Below the pieces are notes generated by a model. That model was given only the letters and a program-made list of their open reading frames with translations. It was not told the origin of the DNA and did not search any database. Source: Propionivibrio sp. (lineage in GTDB: Bacteria; Pseudomonadota; Gammaproteobacteria; Burkholderiales; Rhodocyclaceae). Taken from it: a DNA stretch of 45,716 bases. Below, piece after piece: positions 1 to 11,110 of the stretch; the stretch's first letter is position 1, and each line of letters starts with the position of its first letter. The position numbers and the translations under genes are program-made. The stretch is from the NCBI RefSeq assembly GCF_017995515.1, contig NZ_JAGOIT010000016.1, positions 1 to 45,716 on the forward strand, written 5' to 3'.

Positions 1-1512
1 AACAACCCACGGCGTCTCATGCGGTTTCTGCCCAGGCTTGAGACCGTGATGCTCGTGTACATCGTCGGCGCTACCGTGGTCATCATCGCCAGCATGCTTC
101 GCATGTGCATCGTGATGGGCGCCGTCAGCATGTGCTTTGCCAAAACGCTCTTCACCGTGGAAGACCAGGAAGTACATGCGGAACGAGTAGAAAGCCGTGA
201 TGAAGACGCCGGCCATGACCGAAAAATACGCGAAACCCGAGCCTGTGATGTGCGACAAGGCCACCGCCTCGATGATCGAGTCCTTCGAGTAAAAGCCGGC
301 GAAGAAAGGTGTCCCGATGAGCGCAAGCGAACCAACCAGCGACGTCAACCACGTGACCGGCATGTACTTGCGCAACCCACCCATGTTCCGAATGTCCTGA
401 TCGTGATGCATTCCAATGATGACCGAGCCTGCACCGAGGAAGAGCAGTGCCTTGAAGAAGGCGTGAGTCATCAAGTGAAAGATTGCGACGGAGTAGGCTG
501 ACGCACCCAACGCAACGGTCATGTAGCCAAGCTGCGATAGCGTCGAATAGGCGACAACCCGCTTGATGTCATTCTGGATCACGCCAAGGAAGCCCATGAA
601 CAGCGCTGTGATCGAACCAATGATGATGACGAACGACAAAGCCGTATCGGACAACTCGAACAGGTGCGACATCCGCGCAACCATGAAGATACCGGCGGTA
701 ACCATTGTGGCGGCATGGATAAGTGCCGAGATAGGTGTCGGGCCCTCCATCGAATCAGGGAGCCACACGTGCAGAGGGACCTGGGCCGACTTACCCATCG
801 CGCCGATGAACAGGAGGATGCAAATGGCGCTCATCAGCGAAACTGTGCCCCACTCGTAGCCTGGAACCAATGTCAATGTCGCAGTTGCGAGAGTAGGCGC
901 TTGTTCAAACACCGTCTTGTAATCCAGCGTCCCGAAATGCGCCAGGACCAGGCCAATACCGAGGATGAAACCAAAGTCGCCCACACGGTTAACCAGAAAA
1001 GCCTTCATGTTGGCGACAATCGCTGTCGGCCGGGTATACCAAAAACCGATCAGCAGGTACGAGACGAGACCGACCGCCTCCCAGCCGAAGAACAACTGCA
1101 TGAAATTGTTGCTCATGACCAGCATGAGCATGGCAAAGGTAAACAGCGCGATGTAACTGAAGAAGCGGTTGTAGCCCGGATCGTCACGCATATAGCCGAT
1201 CGTGTAGATGTGAACCATCAGGGACACAAACGTGACCACAAGCATCATGGTTACCGTCAATTGATCGATAAGGAAGCCGACCTGAAACCGGTAATCGCCG
1301 GAGGTAAGCCACTCATAGACCGGCCCGTTAAAGGTATTCCCGGCCTTGACATCGTTGAAGATAACGACAGAAAGGACGAAAGCGGTGGCGACCCCGAGGA
1401 TGGTCGCGGTATGGGCGAGCCAGCGCGGAATCAGCCGACAAAACAGACCCGCAATCGCTGCGCCGACAAGAGGTGCCAGCGGCACTGCCAAGTAAATATT
1501 CTGCATTTCCAT
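1..1512 (-). CDS. nuoL: NADH-quinone oxidoreductase subunit L (partial, 3' end outside window)
   Basis: This is the distal membrane-arm proton-pumping subunit of respiratory complex I. Reading the minus strand from ATG at 1512 gives 504 open codons up to the window edge, against roughly 650-690 aa for the family, so the C-terminal helices are missing. The protein starts MEMQNIYLAVPLAPLVGA and carries the antiporter-like core, including NRVGDFGF, MEGPTPISALIHAATMVTAG and KRVVAYSTLSQLGYM. A histidine- and aspartate-rich loop with nine His in about 30 residues lies near residues 460-490, followed by HGLKPGQKPHETPW. The start is one base after the nuoK stop, so translation is probably coupled. 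Identification is from recognised family motifs and operon position and is very secure. Confidence 0.97.
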   Translation of the reverse strand, partial: MEMQNIYLAVPLAPLVGAAIAGLFCRLIPRWLAHTATILGVATAFVLSVVIFNDVKAGNTFNGPVYEWLTSGDYRFQVGFLIDQLTVTMMLVVTFVSLMVHIYTIGYMRDDPGYNRFFSYIALFTFAMLMLVMSNNFMQLFFGWEAVGLVSYLLIGFWYTRPTAIVANMKAFLVNRVGDFGFILGIGLVLAHFGTLDYKTVFEQAPTLATATLTLVPGYEWGTVSLMSAICILLFIGAMGKSAQVPLHVWLPDSMEGPTPISALIHAATMVTAGIFMVARMSHLFELSDTALSFVIIIGSITALFMGFLGVIQNDIKRVVAYSTLSQLGYMTVALGASAYSVAIFHLMTHAFFKALLFLGAGSVIIGMHHDQDIRNMGGLRKYMPVTWLTSLVGSLALIGTPFFAGFYSKDSIIEAVALSHITGSGFAYFSVMAGVFITAFYSFRMYFLVFHGEERFGKAHADGAHHDAHAKHAGDDDHGSADDVHEHHGLKPGQKPHETPWVV

Positions 1513-1513
1513 G

Positions 1514-1819
1514 TTAGCCCTTCAAGCTGTCCAGATCATCCACATGGATGGTTTTGAGGTTACGGAACAGCACGACAAGAATAGCTAGCCCGATGGCCGA
1601 CTCGGCGGCAGCAACCGTCAAAATGAAGAAGACGAAGATCTGTCCGGCAAGATCCTGGAGGTAGTGGGAGAAGGCTATGAAGTTCATATTCACCGAGAGC
1701 AGCATCAACTCGATGGACATCAAGATGATGATCAGATTCTTCCTGTTGAGGAAGATCCCGACGATGCTAATGGCAAACAGAACGGCGCCGAGTATCAAAA
1801 AATGTGACAGTGTAAGCAA
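1514..1819 (-). CDS. nuoK: NADH-quinone oxidoreductase subunit K
   Basis: This small membrane subunit of complex I (MrpC-like) has 101 aa, the usual family length, and three predicted membrane helices. The conserved stretch [20 protein letters not shown] carries the membrane Glu of helix 2. The start is TTG at 1819: the family N-terminus [12 protein letters not shown] begins exactly there, and AGAGG lies about five bases upstream. Unlike its neighbours it is separated from the upstream gene (nuoJ) by 132 bp. It is followed one base later by nuoL. Confidence 0.95.
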   Translation of the reverse strand: MLTLSHFLILGAVLFAISIVGIFLNRKNLIIILMSIELMLLSVNMNFIAFSHYLQDLAGQIFVFFILTVAAAESAIGLAILVVLFRNLKTIHVDDLDSLKG

Positions 1820-1951
1820 AATGCCTCTCCGATTACTTATTAGCGATAGGCTTCGTCAAGCAAAAACTAGCTGTGCGACCTGAAGCTCGTCATCCCGTTA
1901 ATCACCACCGTTGGTGGATTCGACTACCTGACTCCATTGATCCGTGTTCTA
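1820..1951 (-). other. Unusually long nuoJ-nuoK spacer with small hairpin
   Basis: A gap of 132 bp separates the nuoJ stop from the nuoK TTG start in an operon whose other junctions are overlaps or under 20 bp. It holds a compact inverted repeat at 1905-1917 (CCACC, loop GTT, GGTGG) with no T-run after it on either strand. I see no credible peptide in it. A role in RNA stability or in setting the nuoK/L translation rate is possible but is inference. Confidence 0.4.
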
Positions 1952-2554
1952 TCAGTCGTTGCCTTCCGCCGGCATCTTCAGCACTCGAACGCGATCAGCC
2001 GACTTGACGAAAACCTGCTGCGACGGGCTAACCGACTTGCTCTTCCTCTTCCCGCGCAGCGTGAGTGCTACGGCGGCTACGATACCGACGAGAAGGATGA
2101 CTGAAGCAAGTTCGAACGGATAGACGTAGTCAGTAAACAGTAGGCGCCCGACTGCCTGGACGTTGCTGTAGTCGGCGGCAGCCTGCGGAACGTCTTTCTC
2201 GAACCAGTTGAAGAAGCTCCCGCCAAGGACGAGCCCCATCTCGGCGACCATCAGGAGTGCAACAATCGCCCCCAATGGCAAGTAACTCCAGAATCCCTCG
2301 CGCAGGCGATCAAGATTGATGTCCAGGAGCATGACAACGAACAGGAACAAGACCATCACCGCGCCGACATAGACAAGAATCAACGCGATAGCAAGAAACT
2401 CGGCTTGCAGAAGAATCCATACACCGGCCGCACTAAAGAATGCCAGAACCAGATGCAGCGCAGCATGTACCGGATTACGCAACGTGACAACCCGCAACGC
2501 AGCGTAGACCAGGATCGCGGAGAGAAAGTAAAAAACGAACGTCTTGAATTCCAT
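1952..2554 (-). CDS. nuoJ: NADH-quinone oxidoreductase subunit J
   Basis: This is a complex I membrane subunit of 200 aa that takes part in the quinone-to-proton-channel coupling region. It has five predicted membrane helices. The family signature ALILVYVGAVMVLFLFVVML with its pi-bulge helix lies near residues 55-75, and the N-terminus is MEFKTFVFYFLSAILVYAAL. ATG is at 2554. It lies 14 bp after the nuoI stop. The C-terminus after about residue 165 is a charged cytoplasmic tail, as in other betaproteobacterial copies. Confidence 0.96.
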   Translation of the reverse strand: MEFKTFVFYFLSAILVYAALRVVTLRNPVHAALHLVLAFFSAAGVWILLQAEFLAIALILVYVGAVMVLFLFVVMLLDINLDRLREGFWSYLPLGAIVALLMVAEMGLVLGGSFFNWFEKDVPQAAADYSNVQAVGRLLFTDYVYPFELASVILLVGIVAAVALTLRGKRKSKSVSPSQQVFVKSADRVRVLKMPAEGND

Positions 2555-2568
2555 CTTGTCAGCGCCTG

Positions 2569-3057
2569 TTAGCGGTATTTCGAATCAAGCTCGCGGTCTT
2601 CAGCGATTTGCGCCTCGTAGCGCTCCCCATTGGCCAGCAACATCGGCTTGGTGTAGTAGAGGTCGCCGCGCTTTTCCCCGTGATACTCATAAACGCGCGT
2701 CTCGACGATCGCGTCGACCGGGCACGCCTCCTCGCAGAAACCACAGAAGATGCACTTGTTGAAGTCAATGTCGTAGCGCGTCGTACGTCTTGAACCATCA
2801 TCCCGCTCCGCCGACTCGATAACGATCGCCATCGCCGGGCACACGGCCTCGCAGAGCTTGCACGCGATGCAACGCTCTTCGCCGTTGGGATAACGCCGGA
2901 GCGCGTGCAAACCTCGGAAGCGAAAGCTTTGTGGTGTCTTTTCCTCGGGATACTGAACGGTGATCTTGCGTGCGAACACGTGTCGCCCGGTCACGGACAT
3001 CCCTTTAAACAGCTCGCGGAGAAAGAGGCTGTTGAAAATCTCTTTTATCGATCCCAT
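2569..3057 (-). CDS. nuoI: NADH-quinone oxidoreductase subunit I (two 4Fe-4S clusters)
   Basis: This hydrophilic connecting-arm subunit passes electrons through clusters N6a and N6b toward NuoB. It carries two ferredoxin motifs: Cys63, 66, 69, 73 ([11 protein letters not shown]) and Cys102, 105, 108, 112 ([11 protein letters not shown]). The frame stays open to 3135, but the ATG at 3057 ([16 protein letters not shown]) gives 162 aa, the normal length, and avoids overlap with nuoH. AGAGG lies about 11 bp upstream of it. It sits between nuoH and nuoJ. Confidence 0.97.
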   Translation of the reverse strand: MGSIKEIFNSLFLRELFKGMSVTGRHVFARKITVQYPEEKTPQSFRFRGLHALRRYPNGEERCIACKLCEAVCPAMAIVIESAERDDGSRRTTRYDIDFNKCIFCGFCEEACPVDAIVETRVYEYHGEKRGDLYYTKPMLLANGERYEAQIAEDRELDSKYR

Positions 3058-3071
3058 TGGCACTTCGCCTC

Positions 3072-4181
3072 TCACTTCCAGATATTCCACGGTGACATCA
3101 TCCAGCAGCCGACAACCAAGAGCCAGACGAGACACACCGGTATAAAAACCTTCCAGCCCAAACGCATGATCTGGTCATAGCGATAGCGCGGAAACGTTGC
3201 ACGTATCCAGAAGAAGAAAAATATGATGGAAGAAATCTTTGCGAACAACCAGAAGGCGCTGTCAGGCAGGAAGCCGACCGGTGACAACCATCCGCCAAGG
3301 AATACCAGCGAAACCATGGTGGAGCAAAGGATCATCGCCGAATACTCGGCGAGCTGGAATACGGCGAAGGCCATGCCCGAATACTCGACGTGATAGCCAA
3401 CGATTTCAGACTCGCCTTCCGCCATGTCAAACGGCGCGCGGTTCGTCTCGGCGACGATGGAAACCATGTAGACAACGAACATCGGAAGCAGCGAGAGCCA
3501 ATTCCAAGACAGGAAGCCCAGACCCATGTCGGCAAAGCGCCCCTGTCCCTGCCCCTTGACGATATCGACCAGGTTCAGACTGTTCGAAACCATCAGCACG
3601 ACAACGAGCGCAAGCCCCATCGCAACTTCGTAGGAAACCATCTGTGCGGCCGAGCGCATTCCGCCGAGAAACGCGTACTTGGAATTCGAGGCCCAGCCCG
3701 CCAAAACGATGCCATAGACACCGATTGACGTGACCCCCATGATGAACAGCAGACTCGCGTTCACATTCGCGAGAACCAGGACATCGTTGAAGGGGATAAC
3801 CGCCCAGGCGACAAGAGCGGGGGCAAACGCGAAGACCGGAGCCAGCAGAAAGACCGACTTATCGGCTCCGGAAGGAATGGTGACTTCCTTGAGCATCAAC
3901 TTCAGGCCGTCAGCGATCGGCTGAATCAAACCCCACGGACCGACCCGATTCGGGCCGATACGCACCTGCATCCAGCCGATAACTTTACGCTCGCAGAACG
4001 TGACGTAAGCGACGATAAGAAGCAGCGGCGCGATGATCAGAATGACCTTGATAAGCGTCCAGACCAACGTCAGCACGTTCTGCCAATTCGAGCCGAAGAC
4101 GTCCTGGCCGAACTGCATCAGACCGTCGAAGTACGGCATCAAGAACGTCGGCAATAGTTGTTGCAGCGTCTCGACCATCAT
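3072..4181 (-). CDS. nuoH: NADH-quinone oxidoreductase subunit H
   Basis: This complex I membrane subunit forms part of the quinone-binding chamber. It has 369 aa with about eight predicted helices and the family motifs [46 protein letters not shown] and [17 protein letters not shown]. The start is ATG at 4181, which overlaps the nuoG stop by four bases (ATGA), a coupling arrangement. A second ATG follows directly as codon 2. Confidence 0.97.
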   Translation of the reverse strand: MMVETLQQLLPTFLMPYFDGLMQFGQDVFGSNWQNVLTLVWTLIKVILIIAPLLLIVAYVTFCERKVIGWMQVRIGPNRVGPWGLIQPIADGLKLMLKEVTIPSGADKSVFLLAPVFAFAPALVAWAVIPFNDVLVLANVNASLLFIMGVTSIGVYGIVLAGWASNSKYAFLGGMRSAAQMVSYEVAMGLALVVVLMVSNSLNLVDIVKGQGQGRFADMGLGFLSWNWLSLLPMFVVYMVSIVAETNRAPFDMAEGESEIVGYHVEYSGMAFAVFQLAEYSAMILCSTMVSLVFLGGWLSPVGFLPDSAFWLFAKISSIIFFFFWIRATFPRYRYDQIMRLGWKVFIPVCLVWLLVVGCWMMSPWNIWK

Positions 4182-6514
4182 GCGCGCTCCACCGAAATCA
4201 CACCGAACATGTCACCCAGCATCGCCGTCATGGCATGGCCCGCCACAACGCGGGCGCAGCCTGCCGGGACAGCATCGTCAACCTCGACCTCGAGAAGTGC
4301 CTGTCCGGCATTCTGGGTTACACGCACAGCCCCCCCAACACTCAAGCCCAGATTCTCAATCGTTTCCGCGGCCAACCGCACGGTGGGAACGGCCGAATCC
4401 TTCGTCATCTGAAGCGACGCCGCCCGTCGTACCAACGCATCCGAGAAGTAGATCGGCACCTGCGCAATCCTCTGAAGCGAGGCTGATGGTTCGGACTGCT
4501 CAAGCACCAGAGGCAAGTCAACAATCGCGTTATTCAGTCCGTCGGCGAATTGCCCCGCACCTGGCATCACCTCGTCTCTCACCTGCTCACTCGACTCGTG
4601 GTTGAATCCGGCAAGCCCAAGGAGATTCCCGAGTACTCGCAGAACCTTCCACCCGGGGCGCGTATCGCCAAGAGGTCTCACCACACCGTTAAAGCTCTGA
4701 ATTCGTCCCTCGGCATTCACGAAAGTCCCGGAAGACTCGGTAAACGGTGCAACAGGCAGCAAGACATCCGCGTACTCGAGCGCTGCGGAATGCTTGTACG
4801 GCGACATTGCGACGACCAGCGACGCCTGCTTGAGCGCTTCTGTCGCAAGCAGCGGATTGTGGCAATCCAGGTCGGGCTCGACACCCAGCAGAATGTAGGC
4901 TTTTCGCGGCTGGGCGAACATCTCGTAAGCATTGAGCCCGGTTGGCAGTGCATTCACCAAATAGCCGCCAACCGTGTTCGCAGCCTCGGTGATGAATCCC
5001 AACCGTCCTCCGATCAGATCGGAAAGCGTCGCTGCAAGTGCGTGAAGTTGCGCCGCGCGAGGATGCTGCTCTGCGACATTACCAAGGAATACCGCCCGCT
5101 GTTCGCCATCGACCAGGCTCCGGGCAATCGAGACGCTCGTTGCACAGGGTGCAACCGACTCAAGCCCAACGGGAACTGTAACGCCCTTGACCTCGGCGAC
5201 AGCCTTGACAATGCCGGCCAGCGTGTCGATCAACTCCGACGGCTTGACCGTCATCTGGGCATGAAGGTTGATCAATGGATCATCGGTAGCCACAGTCAGC
5301 AGACTGACCTTGCCCCCCTTCTTCGCAAGCTGGCGCAAGCGCTGCGCGAAAAGCGGATGGTCTTTTCGCAGGAAACTGCCGACGACAAGAACCGAATCCA
5401 AGCTCTTGATTTCAGAAAGCTTGAGGCCGAGCCACGGGACACCCTTGAGTTTGGCGTCGGTGGAAAAATCACGCCGGCGAGGACGGAAATCGATATTTCC
5501 CGAACCGATCCCGGTCATCAACTTCTTGAGCAAATACAACTCTTCAAGCGTTGAATTCGGTGCAGCCAGCGCAGCGATTGATTCCGGGGAGTGAGTCTTC
5601 GCGATGTCCTTTAATGCATGGCAAACGTAGTCGAGTGCGACATTCCACTCAACTTCCCTGAGTGCGCCGTCAACACGGACCATCGGCTTGGTTAATCGAT
5701 CGGCGGAATTCAGTGCCTCGTACGAAAAGCGGTCCCTGTCCGAGATCCAGCACTCATTGACATCCTCGTTTTCGCGCGGAAGCACGCGCATGACCTTGCC
5801 GTTCTTCACTTGCACGGTCAAATTCGAGCCAAGACTGTCATGCGAACTGATCGACTTGCGGCGCGACAACTCCCAACTACGCGCTGAATACCGGAAAGGC
5901 TTGGACGTCAAGGCACCGACGGGGCACAGATCAATCATGTTTCCGGAAAGTTCGGAATCAATGGTACGCCCGACGAAAGTTTGGATTTCGGAATGCATGT
6001 TCCGATTAGCCATGCCGAGTTCCATTACACCGGCAATCTCCTGCCCGAACCGCACGCACCGGGTGCAATGGATACACCGGGACATCTCCTGCATCGAAAT
6101 GAGCGGCCCGACATTCTTTTGAAACACGACGCGCTTTGCTTCGTTGTAGCGCGACGCATTACCGCCGTAACCAACGGCCAGATCCTGCAACTGACACTCG
6201 CCACCCTGATCGCAAATCGGGCAATCGAGGGGGTGATTGATCAACAGGAACTCCATCACGCCTTTTTGTGCCGTCACTGCCAGATCGGAATGGGTGAACA
6301 CCTTCATTCCGGCAGTCACCGGCGTGGCGCAAGCCGGTAATGGTTTGGGCGCTTTCTCGACCTGCACCAAGCACATTCTGCAGTTCGCCGAGATTGACAG
6401 CTTCTTGTGGTAGCAGAAATGCGGAATGTATGCCCCAACCGCCTGCGCTGCATCCATGATGGTGCTACCCGCGGGCACCTGCACCTGCTTGCCGTCGATT
6501 TCAATGTCTAGCAT
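4178..6514 (-). CDS. nuoG: NADH-quinone oxidoreductase subunit G
   Basis: This is the large iron-sulfur subunit of the NADH-oxidising arm, 778 aa. The N-terminal 2Fe-2S ferredoxin domain has Cys34, Cys45, Cys48 and Cys62. It is followed by the His-Cys cluster region ([18 protein letters not shown]), the 4Fe-4S region ([16 protein letters not shown] and [14 protein letters not shown]) and a molybdopterin-oxidoreductase-like fold without molybdenum. It reads [16 protein letters not shown] from ATG at 6514, nine bases after the nuoF stop, and overlaps nuoH. Confidence 0.97.
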   Translation of the reverse strand: MLDIEIDGKQVQVPAGSTIMDAAQAVGAYIPHFCYHKKLSISANCRMCLVQVEKAPKPLPACATPVTAGMKVFTHSDLAVTAQKGVMEFLLINHPLDCPICDQGGECQLQDLAVGYGGNASRYNEAKRVVFQKNVGPLISMQEMSRCIHCTRCVRFGQEIAGVMELGMANRNMHSEIQTFVGRTIDSELSGNMIDLCPVGALTSKPFRYSARSWELSRRKSISSHDSLGSNLTVQVKNGKVMRVLPRENEDVNECWISDRDRFSYEALNSADRLTKPMVRVDGALREVEWNVALDYVCHALKDIAKTHSPESIAALAAPNSTLEELYLLKKLMTGIGSGNIDFRPRRRDFSTDAKLKGVPWLGLKLSEIKSLDSVLVVGSFLRKDHPLFAQRLRQLAKKGGKVSLLTVATDDPLINLHAQMTVKPSELIDTLAGIVKAVAEVKGVTVPVGLESVAPCATSVSIARSLVDGEQRAVFLGNVAEQHPRAAQLHALAATLSDLIGGRLGFITEAANTVGGYLVNALPTGLNAYEMFAQPRKAYILLGVEPDLDCHNPLLATEALKQASLVVAMSPYKHSAALEYADVLLPVAPFTESSGTFVNAEGRIQSFNGVVRPLGDTRPGWKVLRVLGNLLGLAGFNHESSEQVRDEVMPGAGQFADGLNNAIVDLPLVLEQSEPSASLQRIAQVPIYFSDALVRRAASLQMTKDSAVPTVRLAAETIENLGLSVGGAVRVTQNAGQALLEVEVDDAVPAGCARVVAGHAMTAMLGDMFGVISVERA

Positions 6515-6523
6515 AACGCTACC

Positions 6524-7852
6524 TTAGACCGATGCCTTGAAGAAGCCGCTTCCCGCGCGTTGCACTTCAAGCGGAACCAGGCACTTCTTGTGTTCAATGT
6601 GATAAGCGAATTCGTCGCGGAAGTGCTTGATGAAACTCTGCACCGGCATCGACGCCGCGTCGCCCAGGGCACAGATCGTGCGCCCCATGATATTCGATGT
6701 AATGCTGCCAAGCAGACCGAGATCTTCCGGGCGCCCCAAGCCGTTCTCGATTCTATGAACGACTTTGTATAGCCAATTCGTACCCTCGCGACACGGCGTG
6801 CACTGGCCACACGACTCTTCGTAGTAAAAGAACGAGAGTCGATCGAGCGCCTTGACCATGCAGGTGCTCTCGTCCATGACGATCACTGCGCCCGACCCGA
6901 GCATCGATCCAGCCTTGCTGATCGAATCGTAGTCCATGGTGCAATCCATCATCACATCGCCAGGCAATACGGGCGACGACGAGCCACCGGGAATACACGC
7001 CTTCAACTTGCGTCCGCCGCGCATGCCGCCAGCCATTTCAAGCAAGGTCGAGAAGGGCGTTCCGAGTGGTATCTCGTAATTTCCGGGGCGATTCACGTGC
7101 CCGGAAACCGAGAAAAGCTTTGTCCCGCCGTTATTGGCTTTTCCAGCGTCAAGATAGGCATCCGCCCCAACGTTCAGGATGAAGGGAACGGCAGCAAAAG
7201 TCTCGGTATTGTTGATCGTCGTCGGCTTGCCGAAAAGGCCGAAACTCGCCGGGAACGGCGGCTTGAAGCGTGGCTGCCCTTTCTTTCCTTCAATCGATTC
7301 GAGCAACGCCGTTTCTTCGCCGCAGATGTATGCGCCGTAACCATGATGCGCGAACAACTCGAAATCGAACCCTGAGCCGAGAATGCTCTTTCCCAACAAA
7401 CCGGCCTTGCGAGCCTCTTCAAGCGCCTCCTCGAAGCGTTTGTAAACCTCCCAGACCTCACCGTGAATGTAGTTGTAGCCCCTTGCTGCACCCATCGCAT
7501 ACGCCGCGATCGTCATCCCCTCGATCACCGCATGCGGGTTGAACAGGAGGATATCGCGATCCTTGAAAGTACCGGGCTCACCCTCATCGGAATTGCAGAC
7601 AACATATTTGTCGCCGGGAAAAACGCGCGGCATGAAGCTCCACTTCAGGCCCGTCGGGAAGCCTGCACCGCCGCGTCCGCGGAGAACAGACTTCTTGATT
7701 TCATTGATAACATCTTCTTGCGGAGTCTTGTTCGCAAGGATTTTCTTCAACGCCGAATACCCACCGCGTTTCAGGTATTCGTCAAGTTGCCACTTGTCTT
7801 GTCCTTCCAAGCCGACCGTGAGCATCGGTTTGATTGCACCCAGAATCGCCAT
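6524..7852 (-). CDS. nuoF: NADH-quinone oxidoreductase subunit F (NADH and FMN binding)
   Basis: This subunit binds NADH, FMN and the 4Fe-4S cluster N3, and is the electron entry point of complex I. The NADH-binding glycine-rich segment [13 protein letters not shown] lies at about 59-71. The FMN site follows, and the cluster ligands are Cys348, Cys351, Cys354 (ESCGQCTPC) and Cys394. ATG at 7852 ([17 protein letters not shown]) gives 442 aa. It overlaps the nuoE stop by one base (TAATG). The frame is open further upstream, but that extension is antisense-like sequence inside nuoE and is not used. Confidence 0.97.
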   Translation of the reverse strand: MAILGAIKPMLTVGLEGQDKWQLDEYLKRGGYSALKKILANKTPQEDVINEIKKSVLRGRGGAGFPTGLKWSFMPRVFPGDKYVVCNSDEGEPGTFKDRDILLFNPHAVIEGMTIAAYAMGAARGYNYIHGEVWEVYKRFEEALEEARKAGLLGKSILGSGFDFELFAHHGYGAYICGEETALLESIEGKKGQPRFKPPFPASFGLFGKPTTINNTETFAAVPFILNVGADAYLDAGKANNGGTKLFSVSGHVNRPGNYEIPLGTPFSTLLEMAGGMRGGRKLKACIPGGSSSPVLPGDVMMDCTMDYDSISKAGSMLGSGAVIVMDESTCMVKALDRLSFFYYEESCGQCTPCREGTNWLYKVVHRIENGLGRPEDLGLLGSITSNIMGRTICALGDAASMPVQSFIKHFRDEFAYHIEHKKCLVPLEVQRAGSGFFKASV

Positions 7853-8325
7853 TATTCGAGCTCCGCCAGCAATTTGTCGATCTGCTCTGGCTGCATGCAA
7901 CTGCACATCCGACGGTTGTTGACCAGCATTACCGGCGCATCCCCGCAAGCCCCCATGCACTCACCCTCCTTGAGGGTGATCCGACCGTCCGGCGTTGTCT
8001 CGTTGAACCCGATACCGAGCTTGTGCTTGAGATACTCGCCGGCATCAACACCGCCAGAAAGCATGCAAGGAAGATTGGTGCATACGGTCAGCTTGTACTT
8101 TCCGACAGGCTTGAGGTCGTACATGTTGTAAAAACTTGCGACCTCATAGGCCGCCATCGGCGCCATGCCCAAATAGTTGGCAACGAATTCGATGGCCTCG
8201 CTTGGCAGCCAACCCAACTCTTCCTGCGCTATGGCGAGCGCGGCCATGACGGCAGACTGTTTCTGATCGGGCGGATACTTGTTGATCTCGCGATCGATTC
8301 TGCTCAGAGATTCAGTATTTAGCAT
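7852..8325 (-). CDS. nuoE: NADH-quinone oxidoreductase subunit E (2Fe-2S)
   Basis: This thioredoxin-like ferredoxin subunit of the NADH-oxidising arm carries cluster N1a. It has 157 aa with cluster ligands Cys82, Cys87, Cys123 and Cys127 (VCTNLPC and [10 protein letters not shown]). The N-terminal helical part contains [14 protein letters not shown] and EELGWLP, as expected for the family. ATG at 8325 overlaps the nuoD stop by one base. Confidence 0.97.
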   Translation of the reverse strand: MLNTESLSRIDREINKYPPDQKQSAVMAALAIAQEELGWLPSEAIEFVANYLGMAPMAAYEVASFYNMYDLKPVGKYKLTVCTNLPCMLSGGVDAGEYLKHKLGIGFNETTPDGRITLKEGECMGACGDAPVMLVNNRRMCSCMQPEQIDKLLAELE

Positions 8326-9578
8326 TAACGGTCGATCTCACCAAAAACGATATCAATTGTGCCTACCATCGTGACCACGTCGGCGATCATGTAACCACGG
8401 GTCAATTCGTCCATCGACGACAGATGAACATAGCCCGGCGAGCGAATCTTCAAGCGATACGGCTTGTTTGCCCCATCGGAAACGACATAGATCCCGAACT
8501 CCCCTTTCGGATGCTCAACTGCCGAGTAGACCTGACCTTCAGGAACGTGAATACCTTCGGAGCAAAGCTTGAAGTGATGAATCAACTCTTCCATGCTCGC
8601 CTTCATGCTCGCCCGCGACGGTGACGCCACCTTGTGGTTGTCGGTAATCACGGGACCGGGGTTAACGCGCAACCAGTCGATGCACTGCTTGATGATCCGG
8701 TTCGACTGGCGCATTTCCTCGACACGAACGAGGTAGCGGTCGTAACAATCGCCCGTCACGCCAACCGGAATATCGAAGTCGAGCCGGCCATAAACTTCAT
8801 AGGGCTGCTTTTTGCGCAAGTCCCACGCGATACCCGAACCGCGAAGCATCGGCCCGGTAAAGCCGAGTTGCATGGCGCGCTCGGGCGAGACAATACCGAC
8901 ATTGACCAATCGCTGCTTCCAGATCCGATTGTCGGTCAGCAGCGTTTCGTACTCGTCAACTATCCCGGGGAACCGGCGAACGAAATCATCGAGAAAATCG
9001 AGCAACGAGCCGCTGCGCGCTTCATTCAGCTTCTTGAGCTTCGCGCCACTCTTCCACTTCGATTCCTTGTACTGCGGCATGGTATCCGGGAGATCCCGGT
9101 AGACGCCGCCCGGACGATAGTACGCCGCGTGCCATCGCGAACCTGAAACTGCCTCATAGCAGTCAACCAGATCCTCACGCTCGCGCATCGCGTAGAGCAT
9201 CATGGTCATCGCACCGAGATCAAGTCCGTGTGAGCCAATCCACAGCAAATGATTAAGAATCCGGGTAATTTCGTCGAACATCACACGGATGTACTGCGCC
9301 CGAACTGGCACCTCGACGCCCAGCATGCGTTCGATGGCCATGCAATACGCATGCTCGTTGCACATCATCGACATGTAATCGAGGCGATCCATGTAAGGAA
9401 CAGACTGGGCCCAAGTCTTGGTCTCCGCGAGTTTCTCCGTCGCGCGGTGCAACATGCCGATGTGCGGGTCCGCGCGCTGAACAACCTCACCATCCAGCTC
9501 AAGCACCATCCGCAGCACGCCGTGCGCCGCCGGATGCTGTGGACCGAAGTTCAGCGTGTAATTCTGAATATCAGGCAT
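8325..9578 (-). CDS. nuoD: NADH-quinone oxidoreductase subunit D
   Basis: This is the 49-kDa-type subunit that forms the quinone pocket with NuoB and NuoH. It has 417 aa from ATG at 9578 ([20 protein letters not shown]), which carries the diagnostic [14 protein letters not shown] motif, and later [15 protein letters not shown] and YTVHLSS-like regions near the end. The start lies within the end of nuoC (8-bp overlap). A longer open frame to 9638 exists but would overlap nuoC further and adds no conserved sequence. NuoC and NuoD are separate here, not fused as in Escherichia coli. Confidence 0.97.
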   Translation of the reverse strand: MPDIQNYTLNFGPQHPAAHGVLRMVLELDGEVVQRADPHIGMLHRATEKLAETKTWAQSVPYMDRLDYMSMMCNEHAYCMAIERMLGVEVPVRAQYIRVMFDEITRILNHLLWIGSHGLDLGAMTMMLYAMREREDLVDCYEAVSGSRWHAAYYRPGGVYRDLPDTMPQYKESKWKSGAKLKKLNEARSGSLLDFLDDFVRRFPGIVDEYETLLTDNRIWKQRLVNVGIVSPERAMQLGFTGPMLRGSGIAWDLRKKQPYEVYGRLDFDIPVGVTGDCYDRYLVRVEEMRQSNRIIKQCIDWLRVNPGPVITDNHKVASPSRASMKASMEELIHHFKLCSEGIHVPEGQVYSAVEHPKGEFGIYVVSDGANKPYRLKIRSPGYVHLSSMDELTRGYMIADVVTMVGTIDIVFGEIDR

Positions 9579-10176
9579 TTTCAACGTCCCCGTAATTCTC
9601 TTCCCGGACAATACGCGGAGTAACCTCACGCGGTTCAACGGTCACTGGCTGATAAACGACGCGCTGCTGATCCGGGTCGTAGCGCATTTCGACGTACCCA
9701 TAGATCGGAAAATCCTTGCGGAACGGATGCCCGACAAAGCCGTAATCGGTCAGGATACGCCTCAGGTCCGCATGACCAGGGAATACGATCCCGTACAGGT
9801 CGAACGCCTCCCGCTCGAACCAGTTGGCCGAATTCCAGATCGACGCCACGGAAGGAACAGACGGGAAGGCATCGTCAGGAGCAAAACAACGAACCCGGAC
9901 GCGCCAGTTGTTTGCGACGGAAACGAGATGACTAACGACCGCAAAGCGCTTTCCGCCCCAGTTCCCGTCCTTGTACGTGAGGTAGTCGATACCGCACAAG
10001 TCCATCAATTCCTCAAAGCGCAATTCCGGTTCATCGCGCAGCGCGGCCATCACACCCAGGTAATCAGAGGCCGCCACATCGATCGTAACTTCACCAAGGG
10101 CCACCTGACGCAATGCTATACGGTCCCCGATGTGCTTTTGCAGATTCGAACTCAGCAGATCAAGCTTGGTGGACAT
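9571..10176 (-). CDS. nuoC: NADH-quinone oxidoreductase subunit C
   Basis: This is the 30-kDa-type hydrophilic subunit of complex I, 201 aa. It carries the family signature [25 protein letters not shown] followed by [19 protein letters not shown]. The start is ATG at 10176 ([19 protein letters not shown]), 18 bp after nuoB. The C-terminus overlaps the start of nuoD by eight bases. It helps connect the NADH arm to the membrane arm. Confidence 0.97.
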   Translation of the reverse strand: MSTKLDLLSSNLQKHIGDRIALRQVALGEVTIDVAASDYLGVMAALRDEPELRFEELMDLCGIDYLTYKDGNWGGKRFAVVSHLVSVANNWRVRVRCFAPDDAFPSVPSVASIWNSANWFEREAFDLYGIVFPGHADLRRILTDYGFVGHPFRKDFPIYGYVEMRYDPDQQRVVYQPVTVEPREVTPRIVREENYGDVENA

Positions 10177-10194
10177 GACTAACTTTCGGAGAAA

Positions 10195-10671
10195 TTAACG
10201 AGCGATTGTGCTTGTGCGACGAATCTTGTTCTGTAGCTGAATCAGGCCATAAATCAGCGCCTCAGCCGTCGGAGGACAGCCGGGGACGTAGATATCCACG
10301 GGCACAATCCGATCACATCCCCGCACGACCGAATAGGCATAGTGGTAGTAGCCACCGCCATTGGCGCAGGTTCCCATCGATATCACCCAACGCGGCTCGG
10401 CCATCTGGTCATAGACTTTGCGCAATGCCGGCGCCATCTTGTTGGTCAGCGTACCGGCAACGATCATCACATCCGACTGACGAGGACTCGGCCGGAAAAC
10501 AATCCCGAAACGGTCCAGGTCATAACGAGAACACCCCGCGTGGATCATCTCGATCGCACAACAAGCCAGACCAAAACTCATCGGCCACATCGAGCCGGTA
10601 CGCACGTAGTTGATCAGTTTGTCGGCCGTCGTCGTAATGAAGCCTTCTTGGAGAACGCCATCAATTCCCAT
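10195..10671 (-). CDS. nuoB: NADH-quinone oxidoreductase subunit B (cluster N2)
   Basis: This subunit holds cluster N2, the direct electron donor to quinone. It has 158 aa. The adjacent cysteines Cys37-Cys38 ([12 protein letters not shown]) plus Cys102 and Cys132 ([11 protein letters not shown] and VPGCPPTAE) are the expected ligands. ATG is at 10671, only three bases after nuoA. All catalytic features are intact. Confidence 0.97.
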   Translation of the reverse strand: MGIDGVLQEGFITTTADKLINYVRTGSMWPMSFGLACCAIEMIHAGCSRYDLDRFGIVFRPSPRQSDVMIVAGTLTNKMAPALRKVYDQMAEPRWVISMGTCANGGGYYHYAYSVVRGCDRIVPVDIYVPGCPPTAEALIYGLIQLQNKIRRTSTIAR

Positions 10672-10674
10672 CGC

Positions 10675-11049
10675 TCACTCCCAGTCCAGCGCACCCTTGG
10701 CCCAGGCATAAGCGTAACCAACGACCAGAATGACAATAAAAACGAGCATTTCGATAAAGCCAAACACCTTGACCGAATCCGTGCTTACGATTTCGCCAAA
10801 GATGGTCGCCCAAGGCACCAGAAAGGCGACCTCAAGGTCAAAAAGGATGAACAGGATCGAGATGAGGTAGTAGCGCACATCGAACTTCATGCGCGCATCT
10901 TCGAAAGCCTCGAAGCCGCATTCATACGGCGAAAGCTTCTCGCTATCGGGGCGATGCGGCGCAACCACCATCCCGGTGATAACGGGGGCTATTCCAAATA
11001 CCAGGCCCACCAAAACAAACACAAAAACCGGGAAGTAGTTTTCAAGCAT
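10675..11049 (-). CDS. nuoA: NADH-quinone oxidoreductase subunit A
   Basis: This is the first gene of the nuo block, a membrane subunit of 124 aa with three helices. The motifs [25 protein letters not shown] and [14 protein letters not shown] are typical. It reads [19 protein letters not shown] from ATG at 11049. The tRNA-Leu gene ends 61 bp upstream and I see no strong promoter in that gap, so nuo is probably transcribed at least partly from the tpiA promoter through secG and the tRNA. Confidence 0.96.
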   Translation of the reverse strand: MLENYFPVFVFVLVGLVFGIAPVITGMVVAPHRPDSEKLSPYECGFEAFEDARMKFDVRYYLISILFILFDLEVAFLVPWATIFGEIVSTDSVKVFGFIEMLVFIVILVVGYAYAWAKGALDWE

Positions 11050-11110
11050 GATTCGCCACGCTATCGCTCGTATTCAGACGCAGGCCATCACAACAGCGAA
11101 TGGCCCAACT

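Noticed and set aside
664-1557. Plus-strand open frame of 297 codons opposite nuoL/nuoK
   Set aside because: The minus strand reads as NuoL with conserved motifs; this is its shadow.
6524-7960. Longer nuoF (and likewise longer nuoI, nuoD, tpiA, glmM, kinase and AraC) open frames
   Set aside because: The extra N-terminal residues are unconserved, overlap upstream genes or promoters, and internal ATG codons match family N-termini and lengths.
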